Assembly (NCBI RefSeq): GCF_028281565.1
Contig: NZ_JANQJQ010000047.1
Coordinates: forward strand, 1 to 64,000
Direction: 5' to 3'
Length of the DNA: 64,000 nucleotides
Source of the DNA: Seonamhaeicola sp.
Lineage (GTDB): Bacteria > Bacteroidota > Bacteroidia > Flavobacteriales > Flavobacteriaceae
A program made the translations under genes and the position numbers. Below are positions 40,941 to 50,796 of the stretch, in pieces (position 1 is the stretch's first letter; every line of letters begins with the position of its first letter). A model generated the notes under the pieces. It was not told the DNA's origin, ran no database searches, and saw only the letters and a program-made list of their open reading frames with translations.

Positions 40941-42491
40941 ATGAATAAACTAACATTATTTCTTTTGAGTGTACTATTTATAGTGAGTTGCGGAAAAACC
41001 AAAAAGCAGGAAACCGTTGAAACAGAAGCTCCTAAAAATCCTAACATTGTAGTTATCTATTTAGATGATTTGGGTTATGGTGACCTAAGTTCTTACGGAG
41101 CCACTGAAATAAGCACGCCAAATATTGATGCTTTAGCCAATGGCGGACTTCGTTTTACAAACGGATATGCATCTTCAGCCACTTGCACCCCAAGTAGATA
41201 TGCACTGCTAACCGGGATGTATCCATGGAAAAATACAAGTGCAAAGATCTTACCGGGCACAGCCCCGTTAATAATTAGTACAGAGCAACAAACCTTGCCT
41301 AAACTGTTAAAAAAACAAGGGTATGATACAGCCATTGTAGGTAAATGGCATTTAGGTTTGGGGTCAGGCAATGTTAATTGGAATGAGAGAGTATCTCCAG
41401 GGCCAAACGAAGTGGGTTTTGATGAATCGTATATTTTAGCAGCCACTCAGGACCGTGTTCCAACGGTTTATATTAAGAATGGCCATGTAGTTAATTTAGA
41501 TCCAAACGACCCTATTGAAGTTGATTATAAAAATAACTTTGAAGGCGAGCCAACAGGAAAAGATAATCCTGAATTAACAACCATGAAATGGCATCATGGG
41601 CATAACAGCAGCATTGTTAATGGTATTCCCCGTATTGGCTTTATGAAAGGTGGTGAAGCGGCAAAATGGAGTGATATTGATATGGCAGACCATTTCCTGG
41701 AAAAAGCACAAGCCTATGTTAAAAGTCATAAAGAGAAACCGTTTTTCTTATACTATGCCATGCAACAACCTCATGTACCGCGTACGCCGCATCCAAGATT
41801 TGTTGGAAAATCCGGTATGGGGCCAAGAGGCGATGTTATTTTAGAAGCCGATTGGTGTATCGGTGCGTTTGTAAAAACTTTAGAAGAAGAAGGCATTCTT
41901 GACAATACTTTAATAATATTCTCCAGTGATAACGGACCGGTTTTAAATGATGGCTATTATGATGATGCCGATACCAAAATAGGTGATCATACACCGGCAG
42001 GGGTGTTAAGAGGAGGGAAATACAGTTTGTTTGAAGCAGGCACAAGAATGCCGTTCATAACCTATTGGAAAGGCAAAATCCAACCGGGTGTTTCCGATGC
42101 TTTGGTATGTCAGATGGATTTATTGGCATCCATGGCCAAATTGGTTGGAGTTGAAGAAAATAGTACAGACAGTCAGGAATTATTGGATGCCTTTTTAGGA
42201 AAAAGCGATAAAGGGCGTGAGGATTTAATAATTGAAGCTACCTCAAGAACGGCTTTAAGAAGTGGCGATTGGTTATACATCCCTTCTTACAAGGGGCCGG
42301 CTGTTAACACACAGGTTAATATTGAATTAGGTAATAGTGATGTGCCATTGCTATACAATTTAAAAGACGATTTAAGTCAGACCACAAGCTTGTATGAGTC
42401 CAACCCGGAGAAAGCAAAAGAAATGCATGAAAAATTCGTTTCTTTACGTGGTGAAGGGTTTAACAAAACGCAAAAATTAGAATTGAAATAA
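40941..42491 (+). CDS. S1 family arylsulfatase, lipoprotein
   Basis: 516 residues with lipoprotein signal (LLSVLFIVSC, Cys 19). The formylglycine site is C82 in ATCTPSRYALLTG, the classical CxPSR. VIYLDDLGYGDLSSYG supplies the metal Asp pair, GKWHLG the conserved Lys-His, and FSSDNGPVLNDGY the other metal residues. The general layout is like galactose-6-sulfatase-type enzymes, though subfamily cannot be fixed by eye. It would remove sulfate esters from sugars in the periplasm. It is separated from the other sulfatase by the barrel gene and by two gene remnants. Confidence 0.92.
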   Translation: MNKLTLFLLSVLFIVSCGKTKKQETVETEAPKNPNIVVIYLDDLGYGDLSSYGATEISTPNIDALANGGLRFTNGYASSATCTPSRYALLTGMYPWKNTSAKILPGTAPLIISTEQQTLPKLLKKQGYDTAIVGKWHLGLGSGNVNWNERVSPGPNEVGFDESYILAATQDRVPTVYIKNGHVVNLDPNDPIEVDYKNNFEGEPTGKDNPELTTMKWHHGHNSSIVNGIPRIGFMKGGEAAKWSDIDMADHFLEKAQAYVKSHKEKPFFLYYAMQQPHVPRTPHPRFVGKSGMGPRGDVILEADWCIGAFVKTLEEEGILDNTLIIFSSDNGPVLNDGYYDDADTKIGDHTPAGVLRGGKYSLFEAGTRMPFITYWKGKIQPGVSDALVCQMDLLASMAKLVGVEENSTDSQELLDAFLGKSDKGREDLIIEATSRTALRSGDWLYIPSYKGPAVNTQVNIELGNSDVPLLYNLKDDLSQTTSLYESNPEKAKEMHEKFVSLRGEGFNKTQKLELK

Positions 42492-42516
42492 AACAATAGT
42501 TATTCATATTTAAAAG

Positions 42517-42547
42517 AAAGCTTCTCATTTTTGAGAGGCTTTTTTTA
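42517..42547 (+). terminator. Terminator after the arylsulfatase gene
   Basis: Hairpin AAAGCTTCTCA-TTT-TTGAGAGGCTTT with one wobble or mismatch, then a run of T, 26 bp after the stop codon. Confidence 0.75.
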
Positions 42548-42601
42548 TGCTTTAAAAAACTACTTAAACGGTTTCGTTAATTTTCAGGAAAATATTTGGT
42601 T

Positions 42602-42636
42602 TTTGCCATCACAACTGATTAAAGATTATATATTTG
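42602..42636 (+). promoter_or_regulatory. Promoter of the transketolase gene
   Basis: TTTG (42602-42605), 23-bp spacer, perfect -7 element TATATTTG (42629-42636). Transcription would start about 55 bp before the start codon. The consensus match fits a highly expressed gene. Confidence 0.7.
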
Positions 42637-42696
42637 CAAAAAATATTTCCTCACTTAAACAGGGATTAAAACAATTAAAATTAACTATACATTAAA

Positions 42697-44742
42697 ATGA
42701 ACAAACAAATAGATCAGCAGTCGGCGGATAATATTAGAGCCTTAGCAGTAGCGATGGTAGAGAAGGCCAAATCGGGTCACCCGGGCGGGCCTATGGGAGG
42801 CGCGGATTACATGCACATTCTTTACTCGGAATTCTTTAATTACGATCCCACCGATATGACCTGGCCTTTCAGGGATAGGTTCTTTATGGACGCTGGTCAC
42901 CTGTCCACTTTAATGTATGCCCAATATTACCTTTTAGGGAACTATAAAAAGGAAGATGTTGCCAACTTCAGGCAATGGGGTTCTATCACGCCCGGTCACC
43001 CGGAAGTGGACTTTGAAAGAGGCATAGAAAATACCTCCGGTCCATTAGGACAAGGACACACTATGGGGGTTGGAGCAGCCATTGCGGCTAAGTTCTTAGA
43101 AGCAAGATTTGGCGACTGGGTAAACCACAAGATCTACGGATTTATTTCCGATGGCGGTGTACAGGAAGAGATCTCCCAGGGAGCCGGAAGAATAGCCGGT
43201 CACTTAGGATTGAGCAACTTTATCATGTTCTTTGATTCCAACGATATCCAGTTATCGACTTCTACCGATGAGGTAACGACCGAAGATACGGCCATGAAGT
43301 ATGAAGCCTGGGGATGGAAAGTAGTGACCATTGACGGCCATGACCACGACCAGATCAGAAAGGCATTAACCGATGCCAATAACGAAACCGAAAGGCCCAC
43401 TTTAATCATTGGAAAGACCATTATGGGTAAAGGTTGTGTCACTGCTGATGGCAGTATGTACGAAGGCCACTGTGAACTTCACGGAAAACCAATTGGAGCA
43501 ACTGGAGCCGATTACGAAAAGACCCTGTTGAACTTGGGTGCCGATTTAGATAATCCATTCGATATATACGGAGATGTTGAAGCATTCTACAAGAATGTAG
43601 TAGCAGAAAAGACTGCACAAGCCGCCAAAAAGAAAGCAGATATCCAGACTTGGAGACAAGAGAACGAAGCCCTGGCAAACAAACTGGACCATTTCTTCTC
43701 AGGAGAATTGCCGGAATTGGATTTTGAATCCATAGAACATAAAGAAGGACTGGCAACAAGAGCAGCCTCAGCAAACGTATTGGGGTATTTGGCCGAGAAC
43801 GTAGAGAACATGATCGTATCCTCTGCCGATTTATCGAACTCAGATAAAACAGATGGATTCCTAAAGAAGACCTCTTCATTACAAAAGGGAGACTTTAGCG
43901 GTTCGTTCTTACAGGCAGGAGTAGCCGAGTTGACCATGGCCTGTATAGCCAACGGTATCGCCTTACATGGAGGTATCATTCCTGTAGTAGCAACCTTCTT
44001 CGTATTCTCTGATTATATGAAGCCGGCTATCAGATTGAGCGCTATTCAAGAGCTGCCAGTAAAATATGTCTGGACACACGATGCCTTTAGAGTAGGAGAG
44101 GACGGTCCAACACACCAGCCGATCGAACAAGAAGCCCAGATAAGATTATTGGAGAAACTTAAAAACCATAGTGGCAACCAAAGTTTCCTGGCATTACGTC
44201 CGGCAGATTCATCGGAAACCTCCGTAGCCTGGAAAATGGCACTGGAAAACACAAAGACACCATCAGGCTTGATCTTATCAAGACAAGGGGTAAAAGATGT
44301 ACCGGCCCAAAACACAACAAGATACCAGGAAGCCTTAGGCGCAGAAAAAGGAGGTTATTTAGTAAGAGCAGTTGAGAACCCGGATGTGGTGTTAGTAGCT
44401 AACGGATCAGAAGTATCCACTTTAGTAGCCGCAGCCGATATTCTGGAAGCCGAAAAAGGCTTGAAAGTGAGCATCGCCTCGGTAATTTCAGAAGGACTGT
44501 TCAGACAGCAACCAAAAGCATACCAGGAAAGCATCATACCATCTGACAAACCATTGTTTGGTTTGACCGCAGGTTTACCGGTGAATTTAGAATCCTTAGT
44601 AGGACCTAACGGAAAAGTGTTCGGTCTGGATCACTTCGGATACTCAGCACCGGCTGGTGTACTGGATGAAAAATTCGGGTTTACGGGCGAACAAGCGAGC
44701 CAGAACGTTATAGCATATTTGGATACAATTTTAGTAAAATAA
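42697..44742 (+). CDS. tkt: Transketolase
   Basis: 681-residue thiamine diphosphate enzyme that moves two-carbon units between sugar phosphates in the pentose phosphate pathway. The N-terminal KSGHPGGPMGGADYMHILY, HLSTLMYAQYYLLG and GPLGQGHTMGVGAAIAAK are typical; the cofactor site is GFISDGGVQEEISQGAGR...SNDIQ, a family variant of the GDG motif. The pyrimidine domain contains FSDYMKPAIRLSAIQELPV and THDAFRVGEDGPTHQPIE. Codon use is richer in GCC, ATC and AAG than neighbouring genes, as expected for high expression. It is followed by transaldolase, 102 bp downstream. Confidence 0.96.
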   Translation: MNKQIDQQSADNIRALAVAMVEKAKSGHPGGPMGGADYMHILYSEFFNYDPTDMTWPFRDRFFMDAGHLSTLMYAQYYLLGNYKKEDVANFRQWGSITPGHPEVDFERGIENTSGPLGQGHTMGVGAAIAAKFLEARFGDWVNHKIYGFISDGGVQEEISQGAGRIAGHLGLSNFIMFFDSNDIQLSTSTDEVTTEDTAMKYEAWGWKVVTIDGHDHDQIRKALTDANNETERPTLIIGKTIMGKGCVTADGSMYEGHCELHGKPIGATGADYEKTLLNLGADLDNPFDIYGDVEAFYKNVVAEKTAQAAKKKADIQTWRQENEALANKLDHFFSGELPELDFESIEHKEGLATRAASANVLGYLAENVENMIVSSADLSNSDKTDGFLKKTSSLQKGDFSGSFLQAGVAELTMACIANGIALHGGIIPVVATFFVFSDYMKPAIRLSAIQELPVKYVWTHDAFRVGEDGPTHQPIEQEAQIRLLEKLKNHSGNQSFLALRPADSSETSVAWKMALENTKTPSGLILSRQGVKDVPAQNTTRYQEALGAEKGGYLVRAVENPDVVLVANGSEVSTLVAAADILEAEKGLKVSIASVISEGLFRQQPKAYQESIIPSDKPLFGLTAGLPVNLESLVGPNGKVFGLDHFGYSAPAGVLDEKFGFTGEQASQNVIAYLDTILVK

Positions 44743-44844
44743 ATAAGACGATGTCCCCTCGCGCAGTTGAGAGGTTTAAAAAAAGAGTCTAAGAATAAAT
44801 TGGACATTATATCGAAATCAGAATAAAATAATAAAGCAAACAAG

Positions 44845-45498
44845 ATGAAATTTTTTATAGATACGGCCAACCTTGATGATATAGCAGAAGCACAGGCATT
44901 GGGGATTTTAGATGGTGTAACCACCAATCCTTCGTTAATGGCCAAGGAAGGCATCACAGGAGAGGAAAACATATTGAACCACTATGTAAAGATTTGTGAG
45001 ATTGTAGATGGTGATGTCAGTGCCGAGGTGATCTCAACAGACTTTGAAGGTATGGTAAAAGAAGGCGAGGCCTTAGCAGCCCTGCACCCTCAGATCGTGA
45101 TCAAGTTACCGTTGATCGCTGACGGGATCAAAGCCTGTAAATACTTTTCAGATAAAGGGATCAAGACCAATGTAACATTAGTGTTCTCAGCTGGACAGGC
45201 TTTATTGGCAGCCAAGGCAGGAGCGACTTATGTATCACCTTTCTTAGGAAGATTGGATGATATCTCTACAGATGGTCTGAACCTGATCGCAGAGATCAGA
45301 CAGATCTTTGATAACTATGGATTCGAAACACAGATATTGGCAGCATCGATTCGTCACACGATGCACGTGATCGATTGTGCGAAGATAGGATCGGATGTTA
45401 TGACAGGGCCATTATCTTCTATTACCGGACTATTAAAACACCCGCTAACGGATATCGGTCTGGCTAAGTTCTTAGCTGATTATAAAAAAGGAAACTAA
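44845..45498 (+). CDS. Transaldolase, short FSA-like type
   Basis: 217-residue transaldolase of the small subfamily (TalC/FSA-like). The Schiff-base Lys is K87 in IVIKLPL, and [58 protein letters not shown] are the standard segments. It exchanges three-carbon units between sugar phosphates, partner to the transketolase encoded just before. The length and FSA-like sequence could also allow fructose-6-phosphate aldolase activity, but most flavobacterial members are transaldolases. Confidence 0.93.
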   Translation: MKFFIDTANLDDIAEAQALGILDGVTTNPSLMAKEGITGEENILNHYVKICEIVDGDVSAEVISTDFEGMVKEGEALAALHPQIVIKLPLIADGIKACKYFSDKGIKTNVTLVFSAGQALLAAKAGATYVSPFLGRLDDISTDGLNLIAEIRQIFDNYGFETQILAASIRHTMHVIDCAKIGSDVMTGPLSSITGLLKHPLTDIGLAKFLADYKKGN

Positions 45499-45521
45499 AG
45501 AATAAGTTTAGTATAAAAATC

Positions 45522-45553
45522 AAAAAAGCTTCTCATAATGAGAAGCTTTTTTT
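45522..45553. terminator. Bidirectional terminator, transaldolase / amylase
   Basis: Perfect hairpin AAAAAAGCTTCTCA-TAA-TGAGAAGCTTTTTTT between two convergent genes; A and T runs on both sides serve both strands. Confidence 0.85.
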
Positions 45554-45583
45554 GTTACAACTAAATAACTATGAAAAACTAAA

Positions 45584-48511
45584 CTACAGTTTTACCATTT
45601 TGAGCGTTTGCTGCGCTCCTAAACTACTTTTAATCTTTACCAGATATATACTTTGCGGTAAGTTGGCAATGTCAAAGGAATAGCCTTGACTGAAATTGCC
45701 TTTAAATGATTTTATTTCTTTACCGGTAAGGTTGAAAATGGATACAGACTCAACCTCCTTATTTAATCTAAATGCATTTCTTGCAGGATTGGGATAAAGG
45801 GTCAAACCTGATTTAAATATATTATCTTCGGTACTTAGGGAAGCGGATTGGTTGCCATAAATTTTAAATTCCCCTGCGGTTAAATTAACCGATGTTGTAC
45901 TTCCGCTAATGGTTGTGCTTCCTGTTTCATCCATCAAATCATACCAGGTACCATCATAAGGGAAACTTGGATTTACATTTTGACTGGAGGTAGAAAAATT
46001 AGCAATAACAATAACATTTTTAAGTGTTCCGCCGGAAGTGTTTTCATCTCCAGTATAAATGCTAATTCTTGGTGTTAATGTATTTGTTGTAATGTTATAA
46101 TCCCCCTCAAAAACAGGCTCATTTATTTTCAGAGCTATAAGTCGACTCCAATCACTGTAAACCTGACTCCTGTTGGGGTCAGTTAACCAATTCTCGGTCC
46201 ATTGCGGTTGTTGTTTGGTGTCGAGCTTACAATCACCATCATTATTGCCATCGTAGTCTGAATTCACTACACCATTGGAGCAGGACCAAATGGAATCGTC
46301 CATGCCTAAATCTGCAAAATGCCACATCATTTTAGGGCCAGGTACCGGGATGAACATAGCGCCTAAAGCAGACATTCTGGTTAAAGAAGTATTCAGATCA
46401 AAACCGTTACAATCGTCGTTGCCAAAGGTCATCATTTCATACATCATTCTATCCTTGTCATGGCTTTCAGGGTACCCTACCGTTCTTTTTCCTGTAAACC
46501 CATGGGCTACATGCCCTATTCTTCCAATATTCAAACTTCTTGGGTTGGCAGGGACATCGCAATCTTCAACTTTCCCCTGAGCAAGATTTTTATAATCGTG
46601 CCACATTTCGCTCCACATCATAACGCCTTTGCCTTCTCCAATTCTGTAATTAGCCCATTCTTGTTCTTCAGTATCTGTTCCAAGGTGTTCGAATATAACA
46701 TAATGGTCCGTATCCTGACTCCAGGAGTGGTCCGCGTAATCTTTTAATATTTGTACCCGGTCTGCCTGGTAACTGTTGGTACAACCCTCATCGCTGCTTG
46801 AACAATTTTGTGTGAACCCTTTAGTTAAGTCCCATCTAAAACCATCTATTTTAAACTCGTTTATCCAATGGGAAACTACTTTTTTAACATAGTCCTGGGT
46901 AACGGTTTGGGAATGGTTGAAATCATTACCAACACTATAGGAATGTTTTGCGGTCTCATTAAAAAACGGGCTTTCAGAACTGGGGGCACCCCAGCCGTCT
47001 CCATCCGGGTCATCCATCCACATACGTACCAGCGGATTTCTGCCATAAGCATGATTAAAAGCAAGGTCTAATATCACGGCAATGCCATTTTGGTGGCAGG
47101 TGTCAATGAGCTCCTTAAATTTATCAGGAGTTCCGTAAAATTTATCCAATGCCATATGAAAAGCCGTATTATAACCCCATGATTCGTTACCTTCAAATTC
47201 CATGACAGGCATAAGTTCTATAGCATTAATACCTAAGTTTTTAAAATAGGAAATTCGGTCAATAAGGTCTTGAAAGTTCCTGTCGGAATCAAAATCTCTA
47301 ATAAGAACCTCGTAAATGATGAGGTCTTCTTTTTTTGGTTTACTAAAGTTGGTAATGTTCCAGGAATATGGCGTTTGCCCCGTTTGTAAAACGGTTACTT
47401 CGCGTTCCTGACCTGACGGATACTGATAGGTTGTTCCCAAACCAGGAAATGTAGAAGCAGATATTCCGGAATCATCAAATGGCGATAAAACCAAAGTCGA
47501 GAACGGATCGGCCGTTTTTACGATATACGGTGAATCGGTCACTGGATCAGAGTCATACACCCAATATTGAAAGGTTTCAACTTGACTTGAGGTTAACCCT
47601 GTTAATTCCAACCAAAATTTACCTGATGTTGGATCTTTTTTCATTAAATGAGATGCTCCGGGAGTATAACCATTGAAGCTTCCTGCAACATAGACATAAT
47701 CTTTTAGGGGGGCGTTAAGTACCAAAGTGGCCTTTGTGTCATCAGCGTCATCATAATTAATGCCTTCTTCCAAACCTACAGGCATGCTTTCAGAAGTTAC
47801 TGTTGGAGCCACGATTACCTCAAATGTGGCCTCCTCACTTTCTGTTGGTGAAGATAATGGAGACCCCACAATTCGTACGGTTCCATTAGTTGTAATATTG
47901 TTAATGGTTCCTAAGAAGGTGGTAAAACCATTACCGCTATCCTGAAGCACATTATTAAAATAAATTTCGAATGACCCTGGTGCCAGACTACCTTGATACC
48001 TGAGATTTGTTCTTACGGTCAAATTGTTTCCCGATAACACCACCGCCGGGTTTCCCCAGGGTTCAACAACATTAATATTGAGGATTCCAACAGGGATAAA
48101 AAAGTCTTCGCAATCTGTAGCTTTCAATTCCTGAGATCCGTCGGCATTTCTAAAAACTGCACCAATTTGTGTTGCGTTAGCCGCTTGTGTTGCGTCTAGT
48201 CCGTAATAGGTTTCGGGAGTAAGGGTAATGCTCCAGGTACCGTCTCCATTATCAGTCATTTCGCCAACACCATCATCCTGTCCCCAATTACCAACAACGC
48301 TAAAGCCAAAAGCATTGCTGTTGTCTCCAATTCCCGAGTGTATATAAACTTTAGCCGGACTACTTAGTCCGTTACAATTTGTTGCTCCGCTATTCAAATC
48401 CACAGTAATCGTTATCTCTTCATTGACTTCAAATGATGAAGGACTTACCGTTACTTGCGCGTTTAACAGTGAGCAAACAAGTGTAAATAATAATAGTAGT
48501 AATTTTTTCAT
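45584..48511 (-). CDS. Secreted multidomain GH13 alpha-amylase, T9SS substrate
   Basis: 975 residues. Signal peptide (1-18), N-terminal beta-sandwich domains (about 20-330, probably carbohydrate-binding), GH13 barrel (about 400-830) and a T9SS type A sorting domain (about 895-975, LTLYPNPARNAFRL ... SIYLVKIKSS). Barrel motifs: DLAFNHAYG, the nucleophile D561 in DGFRWDLT, the acid/base E608 in VIFEHLG, and ESHDKDRMM. It would be placed on the cell surface to cut starch or related glucans into oligosaccharides for the SusCD importer. It lies last in the sus cluster, with a hairpin between it and the SusF-like gene. Confidence 0.94.
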   Translation of the reverse strand: MKKLLLLLFTLVCSLLNAQVTVSPSSFEVNEEITITVDLNSGATNCNGLSSPAKVYIHSGIGDNSNAFGFSVVGNWGQDDGVGEMTDNGDGTWSITLTPETYYGLDATQAANATQIGAVFRNADGSQELKATDCEDFFIPVGILNINVVEPWGNPAVVLSGNNLTVRTNLRYQGSLAPGSFEIYFNNVLQDSGNGFTTFLGTINNITTNGTVRIVGSPLSSPTESEEATFEVIVAPTVTSESMPVGLEEGINYDDADDTKATLVLNAPLKDYVYVAGSFNGYTPGASHLMKKDPTSGKFWLELTGLTSSQVETFQYWVYDSDPVTDSPYIVKTADPFSTLVLSPFDDSGISASTFPGLGTTYQYPSGQEREVTVLQTGQTPYSWNITNFSKPKKEDLIIYEVLIRDFDSDRNFQDLIDRISYFKNLGINAIELMPVMEFEGNESWGYNTAFHMALDKFYGTPDKFKELIDTCHQNGIAVILDLAFNHAYGRNPLVRMWMDDPDGDGWGAPSSESPFFNETAKHSYSVGNDFNHSQTVTQDYVKKVVSHWINEFKIDGFRWDLTKGFTQNCSSSDEGCTNSYQADRVQILKDYADHSWSQDTDHYVIFEHLGTDTEEQEWANYRIGEGKGVMMWSEMWHDYKNLAQGKVEDCDVPANPRSLNIGRIGHVAHGFTGKRTVGYPESHDKDRMMYEMMTFGNDDCNGFDLNTSLTRMSALGAMFIPVPGPKMMWHFADLGMDDSIWSCSNGVVNSDYDGNNDGDCKLDTKQQPQWTENWLTDPNRSQVYSDWSRLIALKINEPVFEGDYNITTNTLTPRISIYTGDENTSGGTLKNVIVIANFSTSSQNVNPSFPYDGTWYDLMDETGSTTISGSTTSVNLTAGEFKIYGNQSASLSTEDNIFKSGLTLYPNPARNAFRLNKEVESVSIFNLTGKEIKSFKGNFSQGYSFDIANLPQSIYLVKIKSSLGAQQTLKMVKL

Positions 48512-48537
48512 AATATGAAGAAGATATAAATGAAAAG

Positions 48538-48569
48538 AAAAGGGGGCATGAATAAATCATGCCCCTTTT
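48538..48569 (-). terminator. Hairpin between the SusF-like and amylase genes
   Basis: GGGGCATGA-loop-TCATGCCCC stem with A/T flanks, 12 bp after the SusF-like stop. On the minus strand it is followed by CTTTTCTTTTC. It could end most transcripts from the SusC promoter and reduce amylase expression. Confidence 0.65.
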
Positions 48570-48580
48570 ACTAATTATAA

Positions 48581-50785
48581 TTATTGTAACGTGATGGTTT
48601 TATTAACCGTGTCTACGGTTAATAAATAAGTTCCAGGCGTCCCGTTGAATAAGAAATTACTATCGCCATCCATGGCATTTGCAAAATCACTATCAATGGT
48701 GTAACCTTCTCCTTCATAATATGGATAGTTCAATCCTGAACCCCAATCACCTTCTGTTGTAAAGAATCTAAAGGCATCATTACCAAACGTAACATTTCCG
48801 GAGTATGTGCCATTTCCTGTGCATGGTAATGCCACTGGAGTATCCCATCCCCAACCTGCATCGGGTACGCCTGCACCGACCAACCAAAGCTGATCCAGGT
48901 CACAGTTAGGTACTGCCACTTCCTCCAGAGTTATGGTTTTTGCCATGGTGTCTACAGTAAGTTTATAAGTACCGGTAGTGCCAATAAATGCAAAGTTGCT
49001 GTCACCATCACCTGCATTTGCGAAATTACTGTCTATGGTGTAACCTTCGCCTTCGTAATAAGGGTAATTTTGTCCTGAACCCCAATCACCTTCTATGGTA
49101 AAGAACCTGAAATTGTTATCGGCACCGTTGTTATTTTGAAGGAGTACATTGCCGGAATAAACACCATCACCAAAGCATGGTAATGCTACGGGAGATCCCC
49201 ATCCCCAACCGGCATCCGGTACACCGGCACCTACGAGCCATAATTGGTCAAGCGCACATGATATTGGTTCCAATGTTATGGTTTTACTCGTATCATTGAT
49301 TGTTAAAATATAATCACCGGAGGTACCAACAAAGGCAAAATTACTATCTCCGTCACCGGCATTCATGAAATTACTATCAATGCTATAGCCTGCGTTTTCA
49401 TAATGCGGATAGTTAAAGCTTGGTGATCCCCATTCTAATGTTCTGTCAGTAAAGAACCTGAAGTTATTATCAGCGCCTCCATTATTTTGTAATCTTACGG
49501 CGCCAGAGTAAATACCATTACCTGTACAAGGCAATTCAACAGGTGAAGTCCAGGCCCAACCGGCATCCGGTACACCAGCACCTACAAGCCATAATTGATC
49601 ATGTTCACAGTTTGGTCCTGTTCTTGGATCACCTAAAGTAATAGTTCTGTTTTCAGTGTCAATTTCTAAATAGTAAAGGCCAGCTGTTCCAACAAATTGG
49701 AAATTCAGATCACCATCATTGGCATTTTGGAAGTTGCTGTCTATGGTATAGCCTCTGTCTTCATAATATGGGAAATTCTGACTTGGAGAAGCCCATTGTA
49801 ACGAAGCATCTGTAAAGAATCTAAAATTACCGCCATTATCCGGTGAGAAATTAACATTGCCTCCGTATCTACTTCCCGATAAGGTTAATTCAACCGGAGA
49901 ATTCCAACTCCATCCCGCATCAGGTACACCGGCGCCAACAATATATAATACCGGAGGTAGTACAACGTCGTATGGTGTAACGGTAATGGTTATACCCTCA
50001 GAGTAACGTACCATATCTCCACCGTCTAAAGCAATAGATGCTTTTACCCGAATGTCAAGTTGCCCTGCTTCTTCTGCTGTAAGTCCGGAATTTAAAGCAG
50101 CTTCGTTTAATGTCTCATGACTTAAGGCCATGCTGGTAGCACCATTGTTTTCTTCCGGCTCTACGGTGAATACCGTTGCAAAATCACTGCCGGCTTCAGA
50201 AAATTCTAAGGCATAGGATATTTCAACAGTGGCATTTTCTCCAAAGTCAGGATCATCCCACTCCACAGTTAATGCCGTATCTGAAGGCGCCACATCTGAT
50301 AAAACAACTTCAAATGTGTTATCAGGACTTGTTATTACGGGTGGTGTTTCAGCATAAGATGAAACACTAAAACTTACTACGTTTGAGATCAATGAACCTG
50401 ATGATATTCTCATAAAAACAGCAAATGGTTCAAATGCCGGTACACCGGCTCCTATTACAGCTTCATTAAATTCAGCCACGGACATACTAAACCTATTTGA
50501 ATTTGAAGTTCCCAAAGTCATTGGACTTTCAAAAGCAATAGGATCGGTTGATAATTCTACAGTATAAGTGGAACCTCCGTCAGATAATTCATCCGTCCAT
50601 ACTATTGTAAATGCAGGGTTATCAGGTAACTCTGGATTTAAATTAATATTTGAAATAGAAGGTTGTTTAAGCTCAAATACTGGTTCAGCTGTGGTAATGT
50701 TTAAGGTTTCCTCGGTTTCACAGGCCATAAATAATAGCGTCAAACCTAAAATAAACCTGCTAATTTGTTTAATACTTATCTTCAT
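48581..50785 (-). CDS. SusE/SusF-like surface lipoprotein with four tandem starch-binding modules
   Basis: 734 residues, lipoprotein signal (LGLTLLFMAC, Cys 22). The N-terminal part (about 30-270) has two SusE-like beta domains. From about residue 280 come four modules of 117-118 residues, each opening with LxxVGAGVPDAGWxWxxPVxL and containing NFRFFT...W...YPYYEGEGYTIDSNF. The tryptophans and aromatic residues repeat in register, as expected for starch-binding sites. It would hold starch at the cell surface for the importer. The modules are so alike at DNA level that recent duplication or gene conversion is likely. Confidence 0.9.
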   Translation of the reverse strand: MKISIKQISRFILGLTLLFMACETEETLNITTAEPVFELKQPSISNINLNPELPDNPAFTIVWTDELSDGGSTYTVELSTDPIAFESPMTLGTSNSNRFSMSVAEFNEAVIGAGVPAFEPFAVFMRISSGSLISNVVSFSVSSYAETPPVITSPDNTFEVVLSDVAPSDTALTVEWDDPDFGENATVEISYALEFSEAGSDFATVFTVEPEENNGATSMALSHETLNEAALNSGLTAEEAGQLDIRVKASIALDGGDMVRYSEGITITVTPYDVVLPPVLYIVGAGVPDAGWSWNSPVELTLSGSRYGGNVNFSPDNGGNFRFFTDASLQWASPSQNFPYYEDRGYTIDSNFQNANDGDLNFQFVGTAGLYYLEIDTENRTITLGDPRTGPNCEHDQLWLVGAGVPDAGWAWTSPVELPCTGNGIYSGAVRLQNNGGADNNFRFFTDRTLEWGSPSFNYPHYENAGYSIDSNFMNAGDGDSNFAFVGTSGDYILTINDTSKTITLEPISCALDQLWLVGAGVPDAGWGWGSPVALPCFGDGVYSGNVLLQNNNGADNNFRFFTIEGDWGSGQNYPYYEGEGYTIDSNFANAGDGDSNFAFIGTTGTYKLTVDTMAKTITLEEVAVPNCDLDQLWLVGAGVPDAGWGWDTPVALPCTGNGTYSGNVTFGNDAFRFFTTEGDWGSGLNYPYYEGEGYTIDSDFANAMDGDSNFLFNGTPGTYLLTVDTVNKTITLQ
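48864..49930. repeat. Four tandem coding repeats in the SusF-like gene
   Basis: The word encoding GAGVPDAG recurs at 48864, 49218, 49569 and 49923, spacings 354, 351 and 354 bp. Neighbouring words such as those encoding YTIDSNF recur in phase. Confidence 0.85.
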
Positions 50786-50796
50786 AGTACTTTTTT

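Noticed and set aside
43439-43979. Two overlapping minus-strand frames inside transketolase (146 and 130 codons)
   Set aside because: They overlap each other and a strongly supported enzyme; low-complexity Leu/Ser/Arg-rich translations typical of antisense shadows.
48864-49930. Regularly spaced repeats that could be taken for a repeat array such as CRISPR
   Set aside because: Spacing is 351-354 bp, multiples of three within one protein; they are tandem protein modules.
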